Shown: positions 1-11,123 of the stretch, one piece after another | Layout: each line of letters begins with the position of its first letter | Numbering within the stretch: the first letter of the stretch is position 1 | Assembly: GCA_018970025.1 (NCBI GenBank) | Contig: JAGWXF010000001.1 | Location: 1-64,000 of the forward strand | Source: Actinomycetales bacterium | Lineage (GTDB): Bacteria; Actinomycetota; Actinomycetes; S36-B12 | Length of the DNA stretch: 64,000 nt | Reading direction: 5' to 3' | Position numbers and translations under genes: made by a program | Notes under the pieces: generated by a model | What the model was told of the DNA's origin: nothing | What the model saw: only the letters and a program-made list of their open reading frames with translations | Databases searched by the model: none

Positions 1-108
1 CATGGCGAGAGGGAAACGCCCGGCTCCATTCCGAACCCGGAAGCTAAGCCTCTCAGCGCCGATGGTACTGCTCGGGTGACTGGGTGGGAGAGTAGGACAC
101 CGCCGGAC
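1..108 (+). rRNA. rrf: 5S ribosomal RNA, 5'-truncated by window start
   Basis: Characteristic 5S core 'ccattccgaacccggaagctaagcctctcagcgccgatggtactgc...gggagagtagga'; followed by a terminator. Confidence 0.93.
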
Positions 109-117
109 AATCGTTGG

Positions 118-152
118 AAAGGGGCCATTCCGTAAGGATGGCCCCTTTTCCT
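118..152 (+). terminator. Rho-independent terminator of the rRNA operon
   Basis: aaaggggccat / atggccccttt perfect stem followed by T-rich tract. Confidence 0.85.
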
Positions 153-184
153 TTGAGCGATGGTTTCGAAGTCGGGATGAAGCG

Positions 185-1306
185 TTGGGTAGTGCGTCGA
201 CTGTTGGTGGAGGTGCTGTGGGCGGGCAAGCGGATGCCGGGCGAGGACCGGAGCGGTCGTCTGGTCCGAGGCGTGGTGCGAGTCGTGGCCCGAGTGGGCC
301 CGGTCAGGGGCGGCGTTCGGGTGCGACGGCAAGATCCTCGGACGGTCAGCCCCGCCGGACGTCAGGCCGTCCGGGCGCTGGTACTGACGCTGCCTCGGCA
401 GCCCAGGGCGGATCGAGGCGGTTCGCTCCTGGCGACGCCCGGCGGTCCGGGGATTCGCGTAGGGTTCAGGGCTCGAGCAGGGATCAGGGCCCGCGTCGTC
501 CAACGGGCGACAGCCGGCCCGTCGATAGTCGCCGCGCTGATGGGGGCCGCGCTGATGGGGGCCGCGCTGATGGGGGCCGCGCTGATGGGGGCCGCGTTGC
601 AGAGCCGCGGATACCCGATGACGTCCAGGCCGAGGAACTGGAACGCGGCACCCTTCTGGAGTTGCGAACACTCCCGGAAGGCCTAGCGAATACGGTGGCT
701 CGGCACCTCGTGGCAGCGCAGCGGTGTCTTGCGCTGGGCGATCTTGAGCAGGCTGCTGATCACGTGGAGGCGGCTCGGCGTCGGGCTGCCCGAATCGCTG
801 CTGTGCGAGAGGCGGGGGCGATCATTGCCTATCAGCGTGGTCGGTACTCCGACGCTATCAAGGAGATCCGGACCGTTAGGCGAATGTCGTCCTCTCCTGA
901 GTTCCTGCCGATGCTTGCCGACTGCGAGCGTGGCCTCGGTCGTCCGCAGAGAGCGCTTGACCTCGTGCGCGGCGTGGACATGAGCAGGCTGGATCCGGAG
1001 GTCAAGATCGAGTTGCTCATCGTGACCGCGGGCGCACGTGCCGACCTTGGGGATCTTGATGCGGCTGTTGTCACGCTGCGAGTCCCGGAACTGACGCGAC
1101 TGAAGCCCGGGACGGCACGTGCTCGCCTGCAGTATGCGTATGCCGACATGCTGCTGCGGGCAGGGCGCCGTCAGGAGGCGTGGGAGTGGATGGAGCGTGC
1201 GGCTGGGTCGGACATCAACCAGGAGACTGACGCATTAGAGCGATGTGACGAGTTCGCTGGGCAGATATTCAGCCAGGAGGACCAGAACGGCGACCAGCGA
1301 TCATGA
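185..1306 (+). CDS. TPR-like protein with low-complexity Arg/Gly/Ser-rich N-terminus
   Basis: Long ORF; C-terminal part has TPR-like helices; TTG start uncertain; synteny with the TPR gene upstream of HAD/TlyA in actinobacteria. Confidence 0.65.
   Translation: MGSASTVGGGAVGGQADAGRGPERSSGPRRGASRGPSGPGQGRRSGATARSSDGQPRRTSGRPGAGTDAASAAQGGSRRFAPGDARRSGDSRRVQGSSRDQGPRRPTGDSRPVDSRRADGGRADGGRADGGRADGGRVAEPRIPDDVQAEELERGTLLELRTLPEGLANTVARHLVAAQRCLALGDLEQAADHVEAARRRAARIAAVREAGAIIAYQRGRYSDAIKEIRTVRRMSSSPEFLPMLADCERGLGRPQRALDLVRGVDMSRLDPEVKIELLIVTAGARADLGDLDAAVVTLRVPELTRLKPGTARARLQYAYADMLLRAGRRQEAWEWMERAAGSDINQETDALERCDEFAGQIFSQEDQNGDQRS
531..596 (+). repeat. 15-bp in-frame tandem repeat (gccgcgctgatgggg, about 4.4 copies) encoding RADGG units
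   Basis: Direct reading of sequence. Confidence 0.95.
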
Positions 1307-2272
1307 CTGCGTCTGGTCGAGCCATCGGCTGATGCCGCTCACGTTGGCAGCGATACTCGAGAGCGCCTCGAAGCGCTCATGAGTCTCCTCATCCCCGTAG
1401 TAGGACGGATTCCTAACTCGGTCACGTTCCCGCACCATGGCGATGGCGTGGTCGAGGTCGGGCGACGTCGAGCGGGCCAGTCGCACCCCCTCGACCCAGT
1501 ACTGAAGCTCAGCGACTGACGCATCGAGGATCGCTTCCACGTCGCTCACCGGCCCAAAGTGGGAGAACAGCAGGCGAGTCGGCCTCGTCTGCCGCATCCG
1601 CTCCAGTGAGTCGAGCGTCTGTTCCAGGCTGAAGTCGGGTGGCGGGGTAGCGGGGCGAACCTGCTGGGTCTGGGGTACGTACACGCCCGCGGCATCACCC
1701 GTGTAGAGGTCCCCGGTCTGGGAATCAAGCAGACCGATGTGGTGCGAGGCATGACCGGGGTTGTGGAATGCTTCCAGTCGACGTCCGCCTCCGAGATCGA
1801 CCTCGCCAACGTCGGCAAGCGCAGTGATCCGATCCGCTGGGGTAGCAAGGAGCTCGCCGAAGAGACGATCCATGTCGTCGCCGAACACCTGTCGAGCGCT
1901 CGCGACAAGCCTCGCAGGGTCCGCTAGGTGACGGGCCCCACGCTCATGAACCACGATCGTGGCTTCGGGGAATGCTGAGGCCAGGTCGCCCACGCCCCCT
2001 GCATGGTCCAGATGGATGTGGGTGACGACGATCGTGGCGAGGTCGGAACTACCGATGCCGAGCCCTGCCAGCTCCTCTACGACGATAGGCGCGGAGAGGG
2101 CCGACCCTGTCTCGACCAAGCACGGTCGGCTGCTGCGAATGAGATAGCTGGACGTGATGCTCTCGTACCCACCCATGCGCGTATCGATCAGGAAGACGTC
2201 ATCACCCAGGCTCCTGACGTGTGCTGGGTCGGTCGGTGCGCCCTCACGGTGATCCACAGGCGCATTGTTCAC
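1301..2272 (-). CDS. MBL-fold metallo-hydrolase
   Basis: THIHLDHAGGVGD (HxHxDH) motif, downstream NPGHASHH and TGDAAG motifs. Confidence 0.88.
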   Translation of the reverse strand: MNNAPVDHREGAPTDPAHVRSLGDDVFLIDTRMGGYESITSSYLIRSSRPCLVETGSALSAPIVVEELAGLGIGSSDLATIVVTHIHLDHAGGVGDLASAFPEATIVVHERGARHLADPARLVASARQVFGDDMDRLFGELLATPADRITALADVGEVDLGGGRRLEAFHNPGHASHHIGLLDSQTGDLYTGDAAGVYVPQTQQVRPATPPPDFSLEQTLDSLERMRQTRPTRLLFSHFGPVSDVEAILDASVAELQYWVEGVRLARSTSPDLDHAIAMVRERDRVRNPSYYGDEETHERFEALSSIAANVSGISRWLDQTQS

Positions 2273-2339
2273 GGTGAATCTGCCTCACAGCAAGGCATGC
2301 GAGATGGCCTGCCGTCCAAGCCCGCCGCATCCTGTTCCG

Positions 2340-2726
2340 ATGAGCGACAGCCCGGTGAACGCAGCGGTGCCAGCAGCGCAGCATCCCCCGCAGTCTCCGC
2401 AGCCTCCGACCGTGGCGGCCAACGAGGTCCGACTCGTCGGCCGCCTCGGGGCCAGGGTCGTCGTCCGGGACCTGCCCAGCGGAGACCAGCTGACCGAGTT
2501 CTCCGTCGTCGTGAGCCGTGAGGCGTCCGGCCGAGCTCGGAAGGTCGACGCGGTTCCCTGTCAGTCCATCCTGCCCGAGGTCCGAGCCGAGATTCACTGC
2601 CTGCCGCAGGGATCGTGGGTCGAGATCCGCGGGCAGCTCCGGCGCAGGTTCTGGCGCGGATCCCAGGGCCTAGGTAGTGCCCTCGCGGTTGAGGCCAGCC
2701 ATGTGGCCCTGGTAGCCGCCTCGTGA
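2340..2726 (+). CDS. single-stranded DNA-binding protein-like OB-fold protein
   Basis: NEVRLVGRLGARVVVRDLPSGDQLTEFSVVV...WVEIRGQLRRRFWR resembles SSB; start chosen at the internal ATG (MSDSPV). Confidence 0.65.
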   Translation: MSDSPVNAAVPAAQHPPQSPQPPTVAANEVRLVGRLGARVVVRDLPSGDQLTEFSVVVSREASGRARKVDAVPCQSILPEVRAEIHCLPQGSWVEIRGQLRRRFWRGSQGLGSALAVEASHVALVAAS

Positions 2727-2851
2727 CCATGCCCGGACCGACCGCCACCTTGGGCGCGCAGCTGTCGAGCAGGCCGGTCGCAGGCGTAACGCGGCGTCGA
2801 TGTTGCCGGCCTCTCGGCGCTGGTCAGCGCCGACCCGTGGGAGAATCACGT

Positions 2852-3328
2852 GTGGCTTCGCCCGTTCCAGGCCCTGATGGCATCGACGCTCCAGGTGGCG
2901 AGCCATCGGGCACCCCGTACGAGTGGTACCACCGTGCCATGGGGCTGCTCGGAACCGGAAACCCCGAGGCCGCCCTTCTTCTGCTGGACCGCCTGCTCAT
3001 CACCGACCCTGACTCGCTGTCGGTTCGGGAGGCGTATGCGCGGGCCCTGTTTGATGCTCGTCGATACGAGCATGCCGCCGTGGCGTTCGAGAGCATCCTG
3101 GAACGAGCGCCCGATGACGACTACGCCCACTTTGGGCTCGGGATGTGCCTATGGCGCCAGCAGCGCTTCCAGCGGGCCCGGGACGAACTGGCAATGGCGT
3201 TCGTCATGCGGCCGCATCGTGCCGAGTACGCACGGGCACTTGCACAGGTGAAGGCGACCTTGCGGGCACGCTCCGTCAGCATGCTTCCGCCTGACGGCCC
3301 CGGAGCACGGGCGGAAGGCTCGCAGTGA
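2852..3328 (+). CDS. tetratricopeptide repeat protein
   Basis: MGLLGTGNPEAALLLLDRLLITDPDSLSVREAYARALFDARRYEHAAVAFESILERAPDDDYAHFGLGMCLWRQQRFQRARDEL: TPR pattern; GTG start inferred. Confidence 0.75.
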   Translation: MASPVPGPDGIDAPGGEPSGTPYEWYHRAMGLLGTGNPEAALLLLDRLLITDPDSLSVREAYARALFDARRYEHAAVAFESILERAPDDDYAHFGLGMCLWRQQRFQRARDELAMAFVMRPHRAEYARALAQVKATLRARSVSMLPPDGPGARAEGSQ

Positions 3329-4152
3329 TGGGCGAACCGGCCGGAGGTCACGATGTCCTGCTCCTCGATCTCGACGGGGTCGTGTACGTGGGCGAGGATC
3401 CGGTGCCCTGGGCGGTCGAGTCGATCACTTCTGCATTGGCGCAGGGCATCCGCGTTGCGTACGTGACGAACAATGCGTCGCGTCCCCCGGGTCAGGTCGC
3501 TGCGCATCTGCGCTCGCTCGGGGTCCCGGCGACGGGCGAGGATGTCATCACGTCCTCGATGGCCGGTGCAGCGCTGATGGCTGATCGGGTGCCCGGTGGT
3601 CGAGTGCTCGCCGTGGGTGGCGAGGGAGTGGCATCGGCGCTCCGCGAGCGCGGCCTCACGCCGGTTTCTTCATATGACGAGCACACCGCTGGCGTCATGC
3701 AGGGCTACGGCCCTGATGTCGGCTGGCGTGAACTCGCAGAGGCGACCTATGCGGTTCGAGCCGGCCTGCCGTGGGTCGCCACGAATCTGGATCGGACGTT
3801 GCCGACCCCTCGTGGGCCAGCCCCTGGCAATGGCTCGCTGGTCGACCTTGTCGCGATCGTGTCCGGTCGTCGACCTGACGTTGTCGCCGGCAAGCCGGAG
3901 CCGGCCCTGCTCCAGGAGGCGCTTCGGCGCACCGGAGCACAGCGGCCGCTCGTCATCGGCGATCGACTTGATACCGACATCGCCGCCGGCCATCGACTCG
4001 GCCTGCCGACGCTGCTGGTCCTCACCGGCATCAGCAGCGAGGCGGACGCGATTGCCGCCGGTCCAGGCTGGCGACCCGACTACGTGGCGGAGGACCTGCG
4101 CTGCCTGATGCCCGGCCGCGCATGGCGCACGCTGGCCGCCGAGGCAGGGTAG
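3325..4152 (+). CDS. HAD-IIA family hydrolase
   Basis: DLDGVVYVG motif, TNNASR, VGDRLDTDIAAG-like motif. Confidence 0.92.
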   Translation: MMGEPAGGHDVLLLDLDGVVYVGEDPVPWAVESITSALAQGIRVAYVTNNASRPPGQVAAHLRSLGVPATGEDVITSSMAGAALMADRVPGGRVLAVGGEGVASALRERGLTPVSSYDEHTAGVMQGYGPDVGWRELAEATYAVRAGLPWVATNLDRTLPTPRGPAPGNGSLVDLVAIVSGRRPDVVAGKPEPALLQEALRRTGAQRPLVIGDRLDTDIAAGHRLGLPTLLVLTGISSEADAIAAGPGWRPDYVAEDLRCLMPGRAWRTLAAEAG

Positions 4153-4213
4153 CGTGCACGCTGGCGGGCGGGCTCCGGACCGTCGCCTCCAGGACGCCAT
4201 GCCCCAGCACGAT

Positions 4214-4250
4214 GTACTCCCAGAGGACGTACTCCCAGAGGACGTGCTCC
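4214..4250 (+). repeat. 15-bp tandem repeat (gtactcccagaggac, about 2.5 copies) upstream of the phasin-like gene
   Basis: Direct reading. Confidence 0.8.
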
Positions 4251-4304
4251 CCCACGATGGACCCCGGATCCAGGCACCACGTATCGAGGATGGAAGGTGA
4301 CGCG

Positions 4305-4760
4305 ATGCTTGAAGACCTACGAGGCTATGTCCAGGTGGCCACGGGACTGACCGAGGTCACCACGGCCAAGGCGAGGCAGATCGTGTCGTCCCTGCTGACG
4401 CAGGGATTTGCACTGTCGACCAAGGGGCCGGAGCTCATCGGCCAGGTGCAGCAGATGGCCGACGATCTGCTGTCGACGGGGCGGGACAACCGGGAGGTGC
4501 TGATCGGCCTGATCCGAACGGAGGTCGATCGAACGGTTGGGCGAATGGGATTCGTTCGTGAGGACGAACTGGCCGCCGTGCGACGGCAGGTGCAGCGCCT
4601 GGAGGAAGCGTTGCGGACGCTCGAGTCCGAGTCGAAGGGTGCTGATCGACCTGGACAGACCGTGCCGGCAGCAGGCAAGGCGGGCGAAGCCGCCGTCGAT
4701 GGGGACGCGCCGAAGCCGCGCAAGAAGAAGGTTCTCGTGGATCCCCAGGAGCAGTCGTGA
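4305..4760 (+). CDS. phasin / PHA granule-associated-like coiled-coil protein
   Basis: MLEDLRGYVQVATGLTEVTTAKARQIVSSLL...VREDELAAVRRQVQRLEEALRTLE; Lys-rich tail; start at ATG inside the longer ORF. Confidence 0.55.
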   Translation: MLEDLRGYVQVATGLTEVTTAKARQIVSSLLTQGFALSTKGPELIGQVQQMADDLLSTGRDNREVLIGLIRTEVDRTVGRMGFVREDELAAVRRQVQRLEEALRTLESESKGADRPGQTVPAAGKAGEAAVDGDAPKPRKKKVLVDPQEQS

Positions 4761-5068
4761 GCCAGGATGCGATGGAGACAGGTGCTCGTGACGAAGCCGT
4801 GGAGGCAAGCGCATCGGCCGAGGCCCCGAGTCCCCAAGGGCTGGATGACGACGGGGTCGGCTCGGATGATGGCACGCTGATCCTCCGGCAGGAGGGCATG
4901 GACATGGTCCTTCCGGTATGGGAGCCGACCGGCGATCCTGAAGTCGACGCGGCACTGGACGAGCTGGCAGGTCTGGATGATCTCCCGGCAGCCGAGCACG
5001 CCGGAGTCTTTGACTCCGTTCATCGTCGACTCCATGGCCGGCTCTCGGGCCTGGCATCTGGCGCGTAG
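4757..5068 (+). CDS. small acidic conserved actinobacterial protein
   Basis: Coupled GTG start overlapping upstream stop; position between HAD and TlyA. Confidence 0.6.
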   Translation: MSQDAMETGARDEAVEASASAEAPSPQGLDDDGVGSDDGTLILRQEGMDMVLPVWEPTGDPEVDAALDELAGLDDLPAAEHAGVFDSVHRRLHGRLSGLASGA

Positions 5069-5082
5069 CGAGGACCCTCGCC

Positions 5083-5922
5083 ATGCCCCGTCGACGCCTT
5101 GACGCCGAGCTGGCTCGACGCGGGCTGGCGCGATCCCGTGAGCACGCCCAGGTCCTCATCGCGTCCGGCTCCGTGGTCGTGAAGGGCGTGCGTGCCGCGA
5201 AGCCTGCGACCTGGGTCGATGATGCCGATCGCATCGAGGTCAGCGAGCAGGCGGGCGGGTATGTCTCTCGTGGCGCCCACAAGCTCGTCGGAGCGCTGGA
5301 CTGCTTCTCGGGGCTCGGCATTGCCGGCCGAACGGCCCTGGATGCAGGCGCATCGACGGGCGGCTTCACCGAGGTCCTGCTCGAGCGCGGGGCGGCTGGC
5401 GTGCTGGCAGTAGATGTCGGATACGGGCAGCTGGCCTGGTCGCTCCGGCAGGACAGCAGGGTGACGCCGATGGAGCGCACGAACGTTCGGTACCTGCAGC
5501 CAGGGGTGCTCGCTCGGATGCCTGATCTGGTCGTGGCAGACCTGTCCTTCATCTCCCTGGTGACGGTGCTGCCGGCACTGGTCGAATGCTCGGGCCCGGA
5601 GGCAGACCTCCTGCTCCTGGTGAAGCCGCAGTTCGAGGTGGGCCGAGATCGGGTCGGAGACGGGGTCATTCGCGACCCCGCTCTTCGGGCGGCATCCGTG
5701 CGCCGGGTTGCCGTGGTCGCGATGGGCATGGGACTGCATGTCCACGGAGTCGTGGCGAGCTGCCTGCCGGGTCCCAGCGGGAATGTGGAGTACTTCATCT
5801 GGCTGGCCAAGGAGCAGGCCGAGCACCGTGGCGTTGCTGCGTGTCTGGCCGGGGAGCCGGCCGCGGTGGCCGCTACGCTCGACCGGGCGATCGAAGCTGC
5901 CGTGCTCGAGGGACCTGCATGA
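5083..5922 (+). CDS. tlyA: TlyA family rRNA (cytidine-2'-O)-methyltransferase
   Basis: N-terminal S4 domain (RRRLDAELARRGLARSREHAQVLIASGSVVVKG), DAGASTGGFTEVLL SAM motif. Confidence 0.93.
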   Translation: MPRRRLDAELARRGLARSREHAQVLIASGSVVVKGVRAAKPATWVDDADRIEVSEQAGGYVSRGAHKLVGALDCFSGLGIAGRTALDAGASTGGFTEVLLERGAAGVLAVDVGYGQLAWSLRQDSRVTPMERTNVRYLQPGVLARMPDLVVADLSFISLVTVLPALVECSGPEADLLLLVKPQFEVGRDRVGDGVIRDPALRAASVRRVAVVAMGMGLHVHGVVASCLPGPSGNVEYFIWLAKEQAEHRGVAACLAGEPAAVAATLDRAIEAAVLEGPA

Positions 5923-6827
5923 GCACCGCCGGGCCGCGGCGAGTCTTGCTGGTCGTGAACACGCGACGACCGGACGCCTGCGCTATAGGCGAGCGAGTGG
6001 CCTTGGAGCTTGCCGAGCGCGGGTTCACCGCCGTGGTCGCGACTGATGACGTCGAGCAGTGGAAGGGCTCTGGGAGTCCACTGGTCGAGCATGTCGAGCC
6101 TGATGAGCATGCGGCCGACGGCTGCTACGCCGTCATCGTCCTGGGCGGCGACGGAACCATCCTTCGTGCAGCGGAGCGCGCCCGGGCCTCGGGTACGCCC
6201 CTCATCGGGGTGAACCTCGGCCATGTGGGCTTCCTGGCCGAGGCCGAGTCGGAGGATGTCGGGGATGTCGTCGATGCTGTCGTCAAGGGCCGATGGCACG
6301 TGGAGGAGCGACTGGCACTGGATGTTCGCGTCCTCGACGCGGGTAGCGATGCCAGCCGGACCTGGGCGCTCAATGAGGTGAGCATCGAGAAGCGCGCTCG
6401 CGAGCGCATGATCGAGGTCGTGGTGGAGATCGACGGGCGTCCGCTGTCCAGATGGGGCTGCGATGGGGTGGTTGCGGCAACCCCGACCGGCTCGACGGCG
6501 TACGCATTCTCAGCGGGCGGGCCGATCGTGTGGCCGGAGGTGGCGGCACTGCTCGTCGTGCCCCTCAGCGCGCATGCCCTGTTCGCCCGGCCGATGGTCG
6601 TGGCTCCGACGAGCGTGGTCGCATTCGAACTGGATCGGAATTCCGATGCCGTTCTCTCCGCGGACGGGCGCCGCATGGTTGAGGTTCCAGGCGGGTCTCG
6701 AATCGAGGTCCGTGCGGATCCGCGGCCGGTGCGCCTGGCCAGGCTTGTCGATGCGCCCTTCACTGATCGCCTCGTCGCCAAGTTCGACCTGCCCGTCGAG
6801 GGCTGGCGGGGCGGGAGCCGCCGGTGA
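5919..6827 (+). CDS. nadK: NAD kinase
   Basis: GGDGTILRAAE, NLGHVGFLAE, TPTGSTAYAFSAGGPIVWPEV motifs. Confidence 0.95.
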   Translation: MSTAGPRRVLLVVNTRRPDACAIGERVALELAERGFTAVVATDDVEQWKGSGSPLVEHVEPDEHAADGCYAVIVLGGDGTILRAAERARASGTPLIGVNLGHVGFLAEAESEDVGDVVDAVVKGRWHVEERLALDVRVLDAGSDASRTWALNEVSIEKRARERMIEVVVEIDGRPLSRWGCDGVVAATPTGSTAYAFSAGGPIVWPEVAALLVVPLSAHALFARPMVVAPTSVVAFELDRNSDAVLSADGRRMVEVPGGSRIEVRADPRPVRLARLVDAPFTDRLVAKFDLPVEGWRGGSRR

Positions 6828-8557
6828 TCTCGATGCTGCGCATTCGGGGCCTTGGCGTCATTGATGAGGCCCTGATCCCTCTCGACGCCGGCTTGACTGT
6901 CCTGACGGGCGAGACGGGCGCGGGCAAGACCATGGTCCTCACTGGCCTGTCGCTCCTGGCCGGGGCCAAGTCCGATGCGTCCATGGTGCGCCAGGGGAGC
7001 CAGTCGGCGTCGGTCGACGGCGAATGGCTACTCCAGGCAGGCGTGCACGCCGACCTGCTGGAGCGACTGGCGGACGCTGGCGCCGAGGTGGAGCTCGAGA
7101 GCGGATCTGCCCAGCTACTCATGTCGAGGGTCGTGGCGAGCGAGGGCCGCAGCCGGGCGTTCGCAGGGGGCAGGTCGGTTCCGGCGAGCGTGCTGCAGGA
7201 GGCCGCTGCCGACCTGATCGCCGTCCACGGTCAGGCGGACCAGATGAGGCTTCGTCAGGCCGACCGCCAGCGGACCATCCTGGATCGCTTCGGGGGCCAG
7301 GCGACCGAGCACGCAGGAGAGGAGTACCGCAGGGCCTTCGCTGCCTGGCGGAACGCGTCCAGGGAACTGAGGGAGCTGATCGCCTCGCGCGAGGCGCGCC
7401 TACGAGAAGCAGCCATCCTCAGGGCGGGTATCGAGGACATCGAGTCGGCAGCGCCGCAGCCCGGAGAGGACGTGGAGCTCGAGCGCCAGGCGGCCAGGCT
7501 TGCCCATGCCGGCAGCCTCGTCGCCGACGTCATGCAGGCGCATGACGCGCTCGTCGGCGGGGAGGGGGATGCTGCAGGCCAGGGGCTGGACGCAATGGCT
7601 GCCCTGGCCGCGGCGAGTCGTGCCCTCGACCGCGCCGCCGCCATCGATGCGACCCTGTCGGCAGAGCAGGCACGATTGCGGGAGGTCGCCAGCCTGATCA
7701 GCGATGTCGCCGTCGAGCTGTCGTCCTATGCCGACGGGATCGACGCCGATCCCAGGCAGCAGGCATGGGTCGAGGAGCGACGCAGTGCGCTGTCAGCTCT
7801 TCGCCGCAGGTATGGCGGGTCGATCGACGATGTCCTCGCGTGGCTCGCGCAGGCTCGGCAAGCCGTGGACTCCATTGCCGGAGACGATGAGCGCATTGAT
7901 GCACTCACGGCATCCATGGTTGGCCTGGAGGACGCGCTCAGGACTCGGGCCACCGAGCTGACGGGCCTGCGCGGCCAGGCCGCTTCCCGCCTGTCTGCCC
8001 GCGTGACCGAGGAGCTCGCCGCGCTCGCGATGCCCGACGCGGTCTTCACAGTCGAGATGCGCACGAGCACTGACATCACGGATTTCACCGCGGCCGGCGC
8101 CGATGAGGTGACGTTCCTGCTGGAGCCGCACCCTGGCGGCGGTGCTCGACCAGTGGGGCGCGGCGCGTCCGGGGGTGAGCTGTCACGGGTCATGCTCGCA
8201 ATCGAGGTAGCGCTGGCGGGGGCCGATCCCGTCCCGACCTTTGTGTTCGACGAGGTCGATGCCGGGGTCGGCGGCCGGGCCGCTGTCGAGGTGGGCAGGC
8301 GCCTGGCACGCCTGGCGCGTACGTCACAGGTGCTGGTCGTGACGCACCTGCCGCAGGTGGCCGCATTCGCGGATCGGCATGTGGTGGTGACCAAGGACGC
8401 CGGCGGGCTGGTGACCGCATCATCCGTGCGGGTGGTCGATGGCCAGGATCGAGTGGCTGAGCTCGTTCGGATGCTCTCCGGACTCGAGGGATCGCAGGCC
8501 GGCGCTGCCCACGCCGAGGAACTCCTTGCGCTTGCGTCCAGGGAACGAGGCGGCTGA
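6824..8557 (+). CDS. recN: DNA repair protein RecN
   Basis: Walker A GETGAGKT; RGASGGELSRVMLAIEVAL; VFDEVDAGVGG. Confidence 0.96.
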   Translation: MISMLRIRGLGVIDEALIPLDAGLTVLTGETGAGKTMVLTGLSLLAGAKSDASMVRQGSQSASVDGEWLLQAGVHADLLERLADAGAEVELESGSAQLLMSRVVASEGRSRAFAGGRSVPASVLQEAAADLIAVHGQADQMRLRQADRQRTILDRFGGQATEHAGEEYRRAFAAWRNASRELRELIASREARLREAAILRAGIEDIESAAPQPGEDVELERQAARLAHAGSLVADVMQAHDALVGGEGDAAGQGLDAMAALAAASRALDRAAAIDATLSAEQARLREVASLISDVAVELSSYADGIDADPRQQAWVEERRSALSALRRRYGGSIDDVLAWLAQARQAVDSIAGDDERIDALTASMVGLEDALRTRATELTGLRGQAASRLSARVTEELAALAMPDAVFTVEMRTSTDITDFTAAGADEVTFLLEPHPGGGARPVGRGASGGELSRVMLAIEVALAGADPVPTFVFDEVDAGVGGRAAVEVGRRLARLARTSQVLVVTHLPQVAAFADRHVVVTKDAGGLVTASSVRVVDGQDRVAELVRMLSGLEGSQAGAAHAEELLALASRERGG

Positions 8558-8682
8558 CCCGGCCACGCTGCTGGTGCCGCCAGGCATGGCCCGGCCATGA
8601 GATCGCAGGGCGAGCGACACGCAGGCCGACGAGCTCATGTGGGCGCCGCGTCGAGTGTCGGGCGCCGTCGCTGTTACCCTGA

Positions 8683-10350
<1,668 letters not shown>

Positions 10351-10366
10351 TGGCGCGGATTCGCGC

Positions 10367-11050
10367 ATGACCGATGACGAGCGGTGGCTCGGCCCGATTC
10401 GCGACACGCCGGAGCAGCGACCGGTACTCGGAACCCAGGATCGGTTCGCCGGCCGCATCTGGTCCGTTCGGACGGATACGGTCGCATTTGATCATCAGGT
10501 CGTGCAGCGTGATGTGCTCACCCACCTGGGGGCGGTTGCCGTGCTCGCCCTCGATGATCGCGAGCAGGTCCTGCTGATCCGGCAGTACCGGCACCCGGTG
10601 GCGATGGCGCTGTTTGAGCCACCAGCGGGCCTGCTGGACGTCGCCGGAGAGGCCGCACATCGGACGGCTGCTCGTGAGCTGGCCGAGGAGGCCGGCTACC
10701 AGGCCCGCGACTGGCACGTGCTGGTAGACCTGCTCAACTCGCCCGGAGGATCGAGCGAGGCGATCCGTATCTACCTCGCTCGGGGCCTGTCGAGACTGGC
10801 GCATGGCAGGCCACATACGGGCGAGGCCGAGGAGTCCCATCTGCCATGGGCCTGGGTCCCGCTGGACCAGGCTCGGGATCTCGTCCTGAACGGGCAGATC
10901 GGCTGCGTGAGCGCCGTTGCGGGGATCCTGGCCGCATGGGCAGCGCGCCAGGCTGGCTGGGGCAGCCTGCGGCCGGTCGATGCACCCTGGCCCGCACGTG
11001 AGGTGATCGCGGCCTCCGGTCGGCTGCAGTCCCCGCGGAGTGCCCGGTGA
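10367..11050 (+). CDS. NUDIX hydrolase (ADP-ribose pyrophosphatase-like)
   Basis: NUDIX box GEAAHRTAARELAEEAGYQA. Confidence 0.9.
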   Translation: MTDDERWLGPIRDTPEQRPVLGTQDRFAGRIWSVRTDTVAFDHQVVQRDVLTHLGAVAVLALDDREQVLLIRQYRHPVAMALFEPPAGLLDVAGEAAHRTAARELAEEAGYQARDWHVLVDLLNSPGGSSEAIRIYLARGLSRLAHGRPHTGEAEESHLPWAWVPLDQARDLVLNGQIGCVSAVAGILAAWAARQAGWGSLRPVDAPWPAREVIAASGRLQSPRSAR

Positions 11051-11123
11051 GGGCAGACGCGACGTGCTGGACGCAGCACAATGGCCTTGGCAGAGGATCT
11101 GCGCAGCAAGGGAGAGGGACGTC

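Noticed and set aside
531-596. Possible CRISPR array
   Set aside because: Units are contiguous 15-mers without spacers and in frame with a CDS
114-686. 190-aa ORF overlapping the TPR gene start
   Set aside because: Alternate frame of the repetitive GC-rich N-terminal region; no conserved motif, starts within the terminator
4317-6299. 660-aa minus-strand ORF across phasin/TlyA/NadK
   Set aside because: Antisense shadow of well-supported plus-strand genes in high-GC DNA; composition not protein-like
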